Shown: positions 24,709 to 33,668, counted from the stretch's first letter. The stretch is 64,000 nucleotides of DNA from UBA6623 sp965226435 (GCA_965226435.1 CBDDCY010000008.1:186001-250000), one strand, 5' to 3'. The notes: generated from the sequence alone by a model not told the origin. Numbers and translations: made by a program.

Positions 24709-25737
24709 ATGAAAACGACAACGATCTTCTTGGCGGCTTTGACTCTGATGATCCTTCCCGCGGCTTCGGCTCAGGCGGTGATCGCGCCCCATCCGGGCCC
24801 CCATCCGGCTCAGGGCCACGAGGGGAACATGTTCATCCACGGGCACCGGCTTCCGGCCGGGTCACCCGTTGTGTCGGGCCAAAACTTTACGATGCCGGCA
24901 TTAGGCGTGGCGCCCATGATGGCGGCGGGAGCCCGGCCTGGCGACAGTTATCTGGGTATTCACATTGTTGAAGTAGACGACAAACGTGCCGGTGAGTTGA
25001 AAATGGATTCGCCGCATGGTGTCCAGGTAGGCAATGTCGCCAAAGACAGCCCGGCGGCCGAAGGCGGACTGCGAAAAGGCGACATCGTGGTGGATTTTGA
25101 CGGGCAGCGCGTGCGGGGTGTCGAACATTTTGTTCGCTTGGTACGGGAAACGCCGTCGGGCCGAACGGTTGCGATGTCGGTCGTCCGCGACGGCGAAGCG
25201 ATGGATCTGACCGCCAAGATTGGACGGCGCAAGGCGGTGCACCGCGAGCGTCACTTTGTGTTCTGCGATGGCGACGACGGAGACTGTACGGGCGCTATGC
25301 CGGATGCCGACTTCTTCCGGAGGCAAGTTAGGGGGATCCGCCACCAGATCACCCATATGGACATGCCGCGGCCGCGTATGGCCATGCAGAACCGCTATTT
25401 GGGCGCCGAACTCGAGTCCGTCACGGGCCAATTGGCCGACTATTTCGGCGTCAAGGAAGGTGTCTTGGTACGTTCGATCGATGCGGATATGCGGGGCGAG
25501 CGTTCGGGCCTGCAAGCGGGTGACGTGATCACCTCGGTGGATGGCAAGGGCGTTGATTCGCCTTCGGAGGTGCGGGAGAAGATCCAGCATGCCGATTCTC
25601 GACGGAAAATCAAGATGGCGGTGATGCGAAAAGGCGCGGCGACGACGCTGTCGTTGGAGCCGCGTGAGAGCGAAGAACCGCGCGAAGAGCCCGATGTTGT
25701 CCGGCCAATTCGCGGGAAACGCGCCAAGCCGCTGTGA
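24709..25737 (+). CDS. Exported two-PDZ-domain protein
   Basis: 342 residues. AGGAGA precedes the ATG at 24709. Signal peptide with ASAQA cleavage site. PDZ 1 lies at about 80-170 (YLGIHIVEVDD ... GGLRKGDIVVDFDGQRVRG) and PDZ 2 at about 225-310 (RYLGAELESVTGQLADYFG ... SGLQAGDVITSVDGKGVDS). No protease catalytic triad or HExxH motif is present, so it is a binding or adaptor protein, unlike DegS or RseP. A Cys pair (FCDGDDGDC) lies between the domains. As the last gene of the sigma operon, it may present misfolded C-termini to the anti-sigma or the solenoid protein. Confidence 0.87.
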   Translation: MKTTTIFLAALTLMILPAASAQAVIAPHPGPHPAQGHEGNMFIHGHRLPAGSPVVSGQNFTMPALGVAPMMAAGARPGDSYLGIHIVEVDDKRAGELKMDSPHGVQVGNVAKDSPAAEGGLRKGDIVVDFDGQRVRGVEHFVRLVRETPSGRTVAMSVVRDGEAMDLTAKIGRRKAVHRERHFVFCDGDDGDCTGAMPDADFFRRQVRGIRHQITHMDMPRPRMAMQNRYLGAELESVTGQLADYFGVKEGVLVRSIDADMRGERSGLQAGDVITSVDGKGVDSPSEVREKIQHADSRRKIKMAVMRKGAATTLSLEPRESEEPREEPDVVRPIRGKRAKPL

Positions 25738-25754
25738 GGCCCGGCCCGATTTAG

Positions 25755-26118
25755 CCCCAATACCCTTCACTTAACGATCCTGACGCGTTCTCGCCATCCA
25801 AAGCCTTGTCCGACAAGACCCGCAAACCTCTTGAGCCGCGAAGCGGCGGCAGGAATGTAGCCCAGGGTGGAGCCGAAGGCGGAACCCTGGGTAGAACCCC
25901 CCACCCGGAAGAGCCCTGAAAGGGCGGCAGGAGCCTCAATTTGTGAATTGCCGCGTTCATAAGTGTGTGTCGGTTCGGTCAACTCTCGTCCTCAGGCTCC
26001 GTCAGGAGCCCCTGAACATGGGCTCAGGGCTTCGTCCACCTCATTGGTTCATGTCGTGTTTGCGACGAAACAACGGCGGTTCGCTCTCCATAAAATCCTT
26101 AAGTGAAGAGCATTGGGG
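25755..26118. mobile_element. MITE-like element with terminal inverted repeats and family-B core, copy 1
   Basis: The ends CCCCAATACCCTTCACTTAA (from 25755) and TTAAGTGAAGAGCATTGGGG (to 26118) are inverted repeats with few mismatches. Inside lies a family-B unit in minus orientation (25833-25932: GAGCCGCGAAGCGGCGG, CCCAGGGTGGAGCC, GGAACCCTGGG, AGCCCTGAAAGGGC). No coding potential is seen. The same ends bracket 33743-34024. Confidence 0.7.
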
Positions 26119-26129
26119 CTAGGGCCGCG

Positions 26130-26600
26130 CTACGGAATCTTGATATACCAGAGCACCGAGCGGCCGGCCTCGACAAAGCCTTCCGACTCGTAAAGGCCGT
26201 TGGCTTCCACATTGGTGACCAGACAATCGAGATGCGCGTGAATCGCTCCGAGGCTCTTCAGGTGGGCGAGCATCCAGCGCAAGGTCTCTCGACCGTATCC
26301 GTGTCGGTGGTGATCGCGGGCGACGGCGAGGATATCGACATACCCGAGCCGCGTTTCGGGATCGACTTTCCCGGCGATCACCGAGGCGATCTCGCCTGAA
26401 GCCTCCCCGACCATTACCACTTCGGTTTCGAGGGCATGTCGAAAACGCGCCCGCCAGCGATCACGCCAGTCCGTGCCGTTCAGCAAACCGAAGTGTTCGT
26501 CGACGAACGTCTGCACGGTCACTTGCTCAAAACCGTCGACGACGATTTGCGCGAGGCGCGGGTGGTCTTCGGGGCGGGCGAGTCGAAACGATAGGGCCAT
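26130..26600 (-). CDS. GNAT-family N-acetyltransferase
   Basis: 156 residues from the ATG at 26600, chosen because GGAG precedes it and the protein then starts MALSFRLARPEDHPRL, as usual for GNATs; an upstream start at 26627 has no such support. The acetyl-CoA-binding motif A is DILAVARDHHRHGYGRETLR (R/Q-x2-G-x-G/A form), and motif B follows with NVEANGLYESEGFVEAGR. The acceptor substrate is not predictable. Confidence 0.88.
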   Translation of the reverse strand: MALSFRLARPEDHPRLAQIVVDGFEQVTVQTFVDEHFGLLNGTDWRDRWRARFRHALETEVVMVGEASGEIASVIAGKVDPETRLGYVDILAVARDHHRHGYGRETLRWMLAHLKSLGAIHAHLDCLVTNVEANGLYESEGFVEAGRSVLWYIKIP

Positions 26601-26754
26601 CGGGTCTCCAGAGAATCCCTGCACCATGGCATATCCCGTCCGCGCGGGGCAAGCATGGACGGCCGTTGAAGAAGAGCCGTCGGCGCGCGGAGCGTTATGA
26701 TCGAAAGAAGAAACGCCGCGGCCGCCACGTTGGCTCGCGGCCTTCGGGAATCCG

Positions 26755-27942
26755 ATGGGACTGTTTGACGACGAACCCTTTTACCGCATCGGCAAATTAC
26801 CACCCTACGTCTTTGCCGTTATTAATGAGATGCGGGCGAAGGCACGGGCCGCCGGTCTCGACGTCATCGATCTCGGGATGGGCAATCCCGACGGCGCCAC
26901 GCCGCGCAGCGTGGTCAGCAAGCTCGCCGAGGCGGCGCGCAACAAGCGCAACCATCGCTATTCGATGTCGCGCGGGATTCCGCGTTTGCGCGAAGAGATC
27001 GCCAAGCGTTACGAAACCAACTACGGCGTCCAACTCGACCCCGAAAGAGAAGCGCTGGTCGCCATGGGCGCGAAAGACGCTATCGCGCACTTGCTGTTCG
27101 CCGTCATCGGCCCCGGCGATCCCGTGGTCACGCCCGATCCTTCCTACCCCATTCACCAATGGGGAGTGGTGATGGCCGAGGGCGAGGCTTGCAACCTCCC
27201 GATGCCCTCGCCCGAGGAGTTTCTCAACCGCCTCGAGGACGTTTACCGCACGGCGTCGAAGCCCCCGAAAATGGTGCTCGTCTCGTTTCCCCATAACCCG
27301 ACGACGCTCTGCGTCGACAAGTCTTTCTTCGAGACGCTTGTCGAGTGGGCACACAAGCACGGCACGATGATCGTTCATGACTTTGCCTACGCCGACCTGG
27401 GGTTTGACGGGATGCGTCCGCCGAGCATTCTGGAAGTTCCCGGCGCGAAGGACGTGGCTGTCGAGATCTTCTCGATGTCAAAGAGTTACAACATGGCCGG
27501 CTGGCGGATCGGCTATTGTCTCGGCAACCCGAAGATGATCAGCGCGCTGGGGCGCATCAAGAGCTACCTGGACTACGGGGTTTTTCAGCCGATTCAAATC
27601 GCGTCGATCATTGCATTGCGCGAATGTGAGGAAGAGACGAAGAAGATCCGCGACGTTTATCAAAAGCGCAGGGACGTGCTGGTCGCCGGCCTGCACCGCG
27701 CCGGGTGGATGGTGGAAGCTCCGCCGGCGACGATGTTTCTGTGGGCCAAGATCCCGGAGAAATACGAATGGGCCGGGTCGCTGGAATTCTCGAAGATGCT
27801 GCTGCAAAAGGCCCTCGTCGCCGTTTCGCCCGGCGTCGGCTTCGGCCCCAGCGGCGAAGGCTACGTGCGCTTTGCGCTGATTGAAAACGAGCACCGAACG
27901 CGCCAAGCGACACGGGGTATTCGTAAACTACTGCGCGAGTAG
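26755..27942 (+). CDS. Class I/II PLP aminotransferase (AlaC-like)
   Basis: A 395-residue fold-type I aminotransferase. The N-terminus RIGKLPPYVFAVINEMRAKA and IDLGMGNPDGATP are typical of the AlaC/YfdZ group (glutamate-pyruvate transaminase). The PLP lysine lies in SMSKSYNMAGWRIGY. Other motifs are SFPHNPTTLCVD (Asn of the N-P-T site) and VHDFAYADLGFDG (Asp-x2-Tyr). It probably interconverts alanine or a related amino acid and 2-oxo acids. Lone gene. Confidence 0.92.
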   Translation: MGLFDDEPFYRIGKLPPYVFAVINEMRAKARAAGLDVIDLGMGNPDGATPRSVVSKLAEAARNKRNHRYSMSRGIPRLREEIAKRYETNYGVQLDPEREALVAMGAKDAIAHLLFAVIGPGDPVVTPDPSYPIHQWGVVMAEGEACNLPMPSPEEFLNRLEDVYRTASKPPKMVLVSFPHNPTTLCVDKSFFETLVEWAHKHGTMIVHDFAYADLGFDGMRPPSILEVPGAKDVAVEIFSMSKSYNMAGWRIGYCLGNPKMISALGRIKSYLDYGVFQPIQIASIIALRECEEETKKIRDVYQKRRDVLVAGLHRAGWMVEAPPATMFLWAKIPEKYEWAGSLEFSKMLLQKALVAVSPGVGFGPSGEGYVRFALIENEHRTRQATRGIRKLLRE

Positions 27943-27993
27943 GCTTCGTGCCGGCGCGCCGGGCTCTCGACCGGCCGTTGAGGGCCTTAATCC

Positions 27994-30291
27994 CTAAAAA
28001 AATCGGACGGCGTACGTAAACCGCACGCCCCGCCCGATCTCGGGCGCCAAGTCCTTGATGAACGACGAGTGGTTGCGATAGAGGCGGTCGGCGATGTTGA
28101 ACACATTGACCGAAAACTGATGCGCTAGATGCTGTGTCGGGATCGTGTAGGACGCCTTCAGGTTCAACACGGTGTATCCCGGCGTGCGCGTCTCAGTCGT
28201 GAAGGTTTGGTGTTGCGAGGCGGCCATCACAATTTGAGGCTTGATGCTGAACCCTCCCTGACGCCAGCCGAATCCCACTTTGGCTCGTAGCGGCGGGATG
28301 CGCGGCAGCGGGGTGTTGCGCGTCGTTTCTTGCGCGTCCACAAAGTCCATCCCCATGTTGAACCAGAGACCGTCGTGGAGCCGCAGGCCGCCGCTCGCTT
28401 CCGCTCCGACAAAGCGACTGTCGAGTTGCGTGAACTGAAGGACCGGCAGGCCCTCGCGGACCTCGCCCGTCGCGAACGGGAAGACGAAGTTGTCGAACCC
28501 GTAATAGAACGCGTTCAACTCTCCGCGAACGCGCCTCCCTTCGCGGCGTAGCGAGACTTCGATGCCGTTGCCGATCTCCGAGGTTAAATTTGGGTCTCCG
28601 ACCTCGAACGAAATGGTTCCAATATGCGGGCCGTTGTTGTAGAGTTCCTCGAGTGCCGGCGCGCGGTGTGTATGGGCGTAGTTAATTACCAGTGCCGACC
28701 CGCGGCCTAGATCCGCGTGGATTCCCGCCGCCGCTGAAACTCCGGTGAACGTCCTTTCACGAAGCCCGACGGGCTCGTAACGGTTTTGTTCGAGTCGCCC
28801 CCCGAACTGAAACTTGACGCGTTCGAGCTCGATTTCCTCGAGGCCGAAGACGGCCGTCGCGCGCTGATCGACCGGCGGGGAAAGAGCCTCCACGCCCACG
28901 ACGTCGTAGTCGCGCGCCAGTCCCCAGAACCCGAAGCGCCCTGTGAGGGGCCCGTATTTGGCCTGTTCAAAGACGCCTCGGTAGATGAACTGGCTCTGGT
29001 CGAAGCTCGTGGCGACGGTGCGATCCGACCCGGCGATATCGACCTCGTCGTGGCGCCAGTCGGTGAGACTCAGCGAGAGCCGAAACACTTCGATCGCGGG
29101 GCCGATCTTGCGTCTTCCCCAAGTGAACCGCGAGACAAAGCGCTCGGCTTCGAGTTGTACGCGGCGGGCGTCCTCTTTCTCGGCGTCGTCGAGCCGGCCC
29201 GGATCACTCTCCAACCCCGGTTCGAAAGACGCCGCGAAGGGCACTCCGTTGACGCCGTCGTCGGCTTTGACGCCGAAGCTGAAGAACGTTCTTTCGCCGT
29301 ACCATCCGATGCCGACCCGACCGTCGGCCGTTCGCGTCCTTGAATTGTCAACGGTGCCTGCCGGAGTTGCGTAGTCACCCGTGCGCTGTCCGCCGGCCCC
29401 GCCCCACAGCAACCAGTTGCCTCGGCCGTACTCAAACCCCGCCGTGCCGCCCCCCAGAGCATTCGCCGAACCCGCCGACGAGGAAACAAAACCGCGCAAG
29501 CCTTGGTGAGGATGCTCGTGGACGGCATGATGACGACTGATCGCATTGACGACCCCGCCCAGGGCGTTGCTCCCGTAGAGAAGCGTGGCCGGGCCTTTGA
29601 CCACTTCCAGGCGATCAAGCGCCGCGGCGTTGATCAACTCCCCGTGGTCGCCCGACTGCGAGGAGAGCGTCCCCGATCGAATCCCGTCTTCGAGGATCAA
29701 CACGCGGTCGCCGTCAAAACCGCGAATGATCGGCCGCGACGAGCCGGGACCGAAACTTCGCTTAGCGACTCCGCTGCCGGGATTGTTGCCGAGGACTTCG
29801 CCGATCGAGGCGCCGATTGATTCATTGAGTTCATAGGCATCCAGCGAATCGACACTTTGGAAAGATTCGAAGGCTGATTGCTCGCGGCCTTCCCCCGTGA
29901 CGGTGATCTGGGACTTGATGGAACGTAGATCAAGCGCGAAGTCGACCCGCGCTGTACGGCCCGCGATCACCGCGGCGGTCTTTGACTCTTCGGTGAAAAT
30001 GCTGTCGAGGTGGGCAGTCAGATCATAGCTTCCCGGCGGCACGTCGCGAAAGACATAGCGCCCCTCGCCGTCCGACGTCGTCGTTCGTCCCAACCCTTCG
30101 ATGACAATTGAGGCTCCATGAAGCGGTTCGCCGCTGGTTCCCAGCGTCACCGTTCCCGAGATCGAGGGCGGCGTTTGGGGGCGTAAGTCGGCGCCGAAGG
30201 CTGTGAAAGCCCACAAGGCGAGCAGTCGAATTTGGGTCTTCGAAACGCGCACGAGAAATCGGAGAAACCTTGGGCCGTTCCCGACCACCAA
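27994..30291 (-). CDS. TonB-dependent receptor, metal-uptake type
   Basis: About 765 residues; the exact start is unsure since several GTG/ATG codons precede the signal peptide (VRVSKTQIRLLALWAFTAFGAD). Order: signal peptide, carboxypeptidase-like regulatory domain (about 42-120, GTVTLGTSGEPLHGASIVIE), plug (SIGEVLGNNPGSG ... RPIIRGFDGDRVLILEDGI ... EVVKGPATLLYGSNALGGVV), then a beta-barrel ending in aromatic FTYAVRFF. A His-rich segment HHAVHEHPH lies at about 254-262, right after the plug motif, as in ZnuD-like zinc receptors. The small Cys/His protein upstream supports a metal role. Substrate inferred only. Confidence 0.9.
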   Translation of the reverse strand: MVVGNGPRFLRFLVRVSKTQIRLLALWAFTAFGADLRPQTPPSISGTVTLGTSGEPLHGASIVIEGLGRTTTSDGEGRYVFRDVPPGSYDLTAHLDSIFTEESKTAAVIAGRTARVDFALDLRSIKSQITVTGEGREQSAFESFQSVDSLDAYELNESIGASIGEVLGNNPGSGVAKRSFGPGSSRPIIRGFDGDRVLILEDGIRSGTLSSQSGDHGELINAAALDRLEVVKGPATLLYGSNALGGVVNAISRHHAVHEHPHQGLRGFVSSSAGSANALGGGTAGFEYGRGNWLLWGGAGGQRTGDYATPAGTVDNSRTRTADGRVGIGWYGERTFFSFGVKADDGVNGVPFAASFEPGLESDPGRLDDAEKEDARRVQLEAERFVSRFTWGRRKIGPAIEVFRLSLSLTDWRHDEVDIAGSDRTVATSFDQSQFIYRGVFEQAKYGPLTGRFGFWGLARDYDVVGVEALSPPVDQRATAVFGLEEIELERVKFQFGGRLEQNRYEPVGLRERTFTGVSAAAGIHADLGRGSALVINYAHTHRAPALEELYNNGPHIGTISFEVGDPNLTSEIGNGIEVSLRREGRRVRGELNAFYYGFDNFVFPFATGEVREGLPVLQFTQLDSRFVGAEASGGLRLHDGLWFNMGMDFVDAQETTRNTPLPRIPPLRAKVGFGWRQGGFSIKPQIVMAASQHQTFTTETRTPGYTVLNLKASYTIPTQHLAHQFSVNVFNIADRLYRNHSSFIKDLAPEIGRGVRFTYAVRFF

Positions 30292-30407
30292 CGCGCGGCG
30301 ACCGCGAAAATTTGGGCTCGCCGGCGTGTACCGGGGCGGTCACTTCCTGAACATCCGCCGTCGGCGGAGGGAGCAGGTGTGACCGGTACGAGAAAGAGAT
30401 AGGAGAG

Positions 30408-30707
30408 TTAGGCGGGAGGGGCCCGTAACGAAGGCAAACCAAGCCGGTGTTGGGGGCCGGCGGCCTTCGCCACAAGGATTGCCGCCGTCGCCGATACAGT
30501 GGGTCCGGGAACCGACAGTGCCGCAACTGATTTGAGAATGGGCGAATGGCCCAAGTGGCAGAATTCACAGCAATGACCGAGTCCGTCGCCGTGAAACAGC
30601 CCCGGGGCAGCTCCCGCCGTGGTCATGACGAGTAGGGCGACGACAGCGGAAAGGGCCGCAAGGCGAAGCAACCAGTGCAAATGGACCTGTTTTGCCGACA
30701 AAGCCAC
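30408..30707 (-). CDS. Small exported Cys/His-rich protein upstream of the TonB receptor
   Basis: 99 residues with an N-terminal membrane or signal segment (LLRLAALSAVVALLVMTTAG) and a compact metal-site-like motif HCCEFCHLGHSP (C-C-x2-C-H-x2-H). The tail is Ala/Pro-rich. I link it loosely to DUF2946-type small proteins that accompany metal-responsive TonB receptors; the assignment is tentative. It is on the same strand as the receptor, about 120 bp upstream, so both may share a metal-regulated promoter, but I could not recognise a Fur or Zur box. Confidence 0.65.
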   Translation of the reverse strand: MALSAKQVHLHWLLRLAALSAVVALLVMTTAGAAPGLFHGDGLGHCCEFCHLGHSPILKSVAALSVPGPTVSATAAILVAKAAGPQHRLGLPSLRAPPA

Positions 30708-30769
30708 TCACTCTTGAGTTATCACGAGGCCGAAATCTTGTCAAGGCGTAGGAGCGGCAACAAGACAGT

Positions 30770-30792
30770 GGGGCCGGTCTCCAGGCCTGCCC
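30770..30792. repeat. Short dispersed palindrome (family E, copy 2)
   Basis: GGGGCCGGTCTCCAGGCCTG and three more bases. The reverse complement matches 9833-9855 in about 21 of 23 positions and can fold into a short hairpin (GGGC.GG stem). Only two copies were noticed. Confidence 0.5.
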
Positions 30793-30832
30793 TCCGACAC
30801 CCTTTGACGCGGGTGTCAGAGCACGCCGTCCG

Positions 30833-32923
30833 CTACTCGTCTTCCTCTTCCGTCCCGTCGCGATCGCGCTTCGCCGCCGCGATCACCTTCTCGGCCGTTT
30901 GTTGCGGCACGAAATCGTAGTGCGCGAATTCCATCGAGAACGATCCGCGACCCTGGGTCATTGACGTCAGCTCGTTGGCGTAGGTGAGCATTTCCGCCAT
31001 TGGCACTTGCGCCCGCACGACTTGATTCGAACCTTTCGAGTCCATGCCCTGAATGCGGCCGCGGCGGCTGTTCATGTCGCCCATGATGTCGCCGGCGAAG
31101 TCGGAGGGCGCGACGACCTCGACGGTCATGATCGGTTCGAGCAACGCGGGGCTCGATTTCTCCATCGCCGCCCGGAAAGCCTTCCGCCCAGCGAGCTTGA
31201 AGGCCAGCTCGGAGGAGTCAACATCGTGATATTGGCCGTCATAGAGCTCGACTTTGAAATCGACCACCGGATATCCAGCCAGGTAGCCCGAGGCGGCGGC
31301 TTCGAGGACACCCTTTTCGACGGCGGGGATGTAGGTTTTCGGAATCGCGCCGCCGAAGATCTTGTTGACAAACTCAAATTCCCCCCCGCGTTCGAGCGGT
31401 TCCATGCGAATGCGGCAATCGCCGAACTGCCCGTGCCCGCCGGTCTGTTTCTTGTGGCGGCCCTGCACTTCGGCGCGCCCGCGGATCGTTTCGCGGTAGG
31501 GAATCTTCGGCGCCTTCAGCTCGACATCCACGTTGTAGCGCTTCTTGAGACGGCTGACGATGATTTCCAGATGCTGCTGCCCGTTACCGGCCAGAAGGAA
31601 TTCCTGGGTCTGGGGGTCGCGGTAGAAATTGAGCGCCGGATCCTCTTCGAGGATCTTGTGAATGCCGGCGCCAAGGCGGTCTTCGTCTTGTCGCGTCTTG
31701 GGCTGAATGGCGTAGGCGATCGCGGGCAGTGGAATCTTGGCCTTGGGGAACTCAATGGGTTTGCTCTTGTCCCCGAGGCTGTCGCCGGTCAAAGTGTCTT
31801 TGAGTTTCGCGATTGCTCCCAGGTCGCCCGCGTGGATTGAGGTGACGGGTGTGATGTCCTTACCGAGGGCGACGCCGATGCGCGCGAAGCGCTCTTGGGA
31901 ACTCTTCGTGAAGTTGAAGACGTTGTCGTCATTATTGAGAACGCCCGAGATGACTTTGAAATACGTGACGCGCCCGGCGAAAGGATCGGCCGCGGTCTTG
32001 TAGACAAACAGGGATAGCGGCTCCCCGTCGTCGATCTTACGCGAGGTCTCGCCGTCCGCCGAGGCGACTTCTCCGCGAGCGGTCGGCGGCGGACAATAGG
32101 CTTCCAGGAACTCCAGCACCCGGTCGGTCCCAATGTTCTGTGTCGCCGATGTGCACAAAACGGGGAAGAGCTTGCCCTCGGAAATGCCTTTCCGCATACC
32201 GGCCAGGATTTTTTCCGGCGACAGAGTCAACTCTTCGAGGTATTCGTTGAGCAGATCGTCGTCAGATTCGGCGACCATCTCGATCAGCGATTCCCGCGCC
32301 GATTCCGCCTCGGACGACAAGTCGTCGGGAATATCGCAGGCTGTTCCTTTGCCTTTGCCCCCAGGCTCATAGGTGTAAGCCTTTTCCTCGATCAAGTCGA
32401 CCACGCCTCGGAAGTCCTTCTCCGAACCGATCGGAATTTGAACCGGCACCGCCGCCCGTCCCAGGACCTCTTGGATATCCGAGAGGGTGCGCGAAAATTC
32501 CGCGCGTTCGCGGTCGAGCTTATTGATCACGACGACGCGGGCTTGGCCGTATTCCTCGGCGAAGCCCCAGACTTTCTCGGTCTGCACCTCGACGCCCGCG
32601 ACGCCATCCACCACAACCACCATCGTGTCGGTGGCAATCAGCGCTCCTTTAGTGTCGTTGATGAAGATGTTGTAGCCCGGCGTGTCGATGACGTTCAGCT
32701 TCGACGACCCCCACGCGATATGCACCGGCGAGGGACTGACGGTCACCTTGCGGTGGATTTCCTCTTCGTCGAAGTCAGTGAGCGTATTCCCCTCGTCGAC
32801 GGCGGTGAGCCGAGTCGTCGCGTCGGTGATGTAGAGAAAAGCGGCGACCAAACTCGTTTTACCGGAATCGCCGTGACCCGCAATGCCGATATTGCGAACA
32901 TCTTTGCCTTCATAAACCTTCAT
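30833..32923 (-). CDS. Elongation factor G-like translational GTPase (FusA2 type)
   Basis: A 696-residue protein with the full five-domain EF-G layout. G1 is GHGDSGKTS (16-24), where canonical EF-G has GHxDxGKTT; G3 is DTPGYN, G4 NKLD, and G5 lies near CTSA. Domain III has LEIIVSRLKKRYNVDVEL and domain IV GGHGQFGDCRIRMEPLE with the conserved loop region. The altered G1 and the insert-poor domain II mark it as the second, EF-G-like paralogue common in Acidobacteria and Deltaproteobacteria rather than the housekeeping copy. Lone gene, not in the str operon. Confidence 0.92.
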   Translation of the reverse strand: MKVYEGKDVRNIGIAGHGDSGKTSLVAAFLYITDATTRLTAVDEGNTLTDFDEEEIHRKVTVSPSPVHIAWGSSKLNVIDTPGYNIFINDTKGALIATDTMVVVVDGVAGVEVQTEKVWGFAEEYGQARVVVINKLDRERAEFSRTLSDIQEVLGRAAVPVQIPIGSEKDFRGVVDLIEEKAYTYEPGGKGKGTACDIPDDLSSEAESARESLIEMVAESDDDLLNEYLEELTLSPEKILAGMRKGISEGKLFPVLCTSATQNIGTDRVLEFLEAYCPPPTARGEVASADGETSRKIDDGEPLSLFVYKTAADPFAGRVTYFKVISGVLNNDDNVFNFTKSSQERFARIGVALGKDITPVTSIHAGDLGAIAKLKDTLTGDSLGDKSKPIEFPKAKIPLPAIAYAIQPKTRQDEDRLGAGIHKILEEDPALNFYRDPQTQEFLLAGNGQQHLEIIVSRLKKRYNVDVELKAPKIPYRETIRGRAEVQGRHKKQTGGHGQFGDCRIRMEPLERGGEFEFVNKIFGGAIPKTYIPAVEKGVLEAAASGYLAGYPVVDFKVELYDGQYHDVDSSELAFKLAGRKAFRAAMEKSSPALLEPIMTVEVVAPSDFAGDIMGDMNSRRGRIQGMDSKGSNQVVRAQVPMAEMLTYANELTSMTQGRGSFSMEFAHYDFVPQQTAEKVIAAAKRDRDGTEEEDE

Positions 32924-33076
32924 TCACAAACTCCAGACTGTCGTTCCGGGAGCAAGGAAGACCTTGGTCGGGGGAAGCCGGCACCGCGACCGGCTCGCAG
33001 GTCGTGTTCTCTCGGGTAGGGCTTACCGTCGCCCGGTTCCTCTATATGTTAGCGAAACAGGGTAAGAAGGCGACCT

Positions 33077-33138
33077 ACGTCGCCGGCTGGCGACGTGGCG
33101 CACGCATTCTTGCGTGCCGTGTCGGCATTCCTGCCGAC
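33077..33138. repeat. Tandem-hairpin repeat, family A copy 2
   Basis: Three hairpins in a row: ACGTCGCC-GGCT-GGCGACGT (33077-33096), GCACGCA-TTCT-TGCGTGC (33100-33117), GTCGGCA-TTCC-TGCCGAC (33121-33138). In the last, the central base pair is swapped relative to other copies, and both arms change together. It lies in the 260-bp spacer between the EF-G-like gene and the YbaK gene. Confidence 0.75.
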
Positions 33139-33185
33139 ATGTCTGGTTCTCCGCCTGTGCGGCCGACTCCGCTGCGCCAACCCGC

Positions 33186-33668
33186 CTACTCCGTCCCCTC
33201 CGCGAATGGAAACACCATCGGCCGCGCCGCCCGCAAATAGTCACCCACGCTGAGAAACAGGGAATCGGTCAACGACCCGGCATTGAACGCGATGCGGTCA
33301 TTTTCCGTAATCGAGGGATCGACGTAGAGTTCGAACGGCAAGATCGGTTGCCCGAAAGGCGGCACCGAACCCGGCACGAGCCCGGTCAATTCCCGGAGTT
33401 CCGCCGCCGAGGCGAAACGGGTCTTGCGCGTGCCGAACCGACCTCGGATGGCCTGCGAATCCACGCGCAGTGCGGCGCTGAGCACGAAAAGCCGGAATTC
33501 TCCGCCAACCTTGAGCAGCAGGGCCTTGCCGCCGACCCGGATGTCTTCCCCGCGAACCCGAGCCGAGTCTTCCGATGTCAACGTGGGCTCGTGGTGCAGA
33601 GAGCGATAGGCCACTCCCTGCTCGTCGAGAAAGGAACAGATCTGTTCGAGAACCGGTCGGTCGGGCAT
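33186..33668 (-). CDS. YbaK/ProX-type aminoacyl-tRNA deacylase
   Basis: A 160-residue free-standing editing domain that hydrolyses mischarged tRNA. Family marks: N-terminal helix RPVLEQICSFLDEQGVAYRS, HHEPTLTSEDSARVRGED, the catalytic-Lys segment GGKALLLKVG, RFASAAELRELTGLVPGSVP and PFGQPILPFELYVDPSI. This last pattern (G-x-V-P-P-F) is typical of the PrdX/ProXp group that edits Ala- or Pro-tRNA. Function as a tRNA editor is inferred from the family. Confidence 0.87.
   Translation of the reverse strand: MPDRPVLEQICSFLDEQGVAYRSLHHEPTLTSEDSARVRGEDIRVGGKALLLKVGGEFRLFVLSAALRVDSQAIRGRFGTRKTRFASAAELRELTGLVPGSVPPFGQPILPFELYVDPSITENDRIAFNAGSLTDSLFLSVGDYLRAARPMVFPFAEGTE

Noticed and set aside
23575..24846. 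423-codon ORF on the minus strand
   Set aside because: Antisense of the solenoid repeats; the apparent periodicity only mirrors the real gene.
30796..30817. Hairpin GACACCC...GGGTGTC as terminator of the EF-G-like gene
   Set aside because: Stem is short and no U tract follows on the minus strand; kept only as a possibility.
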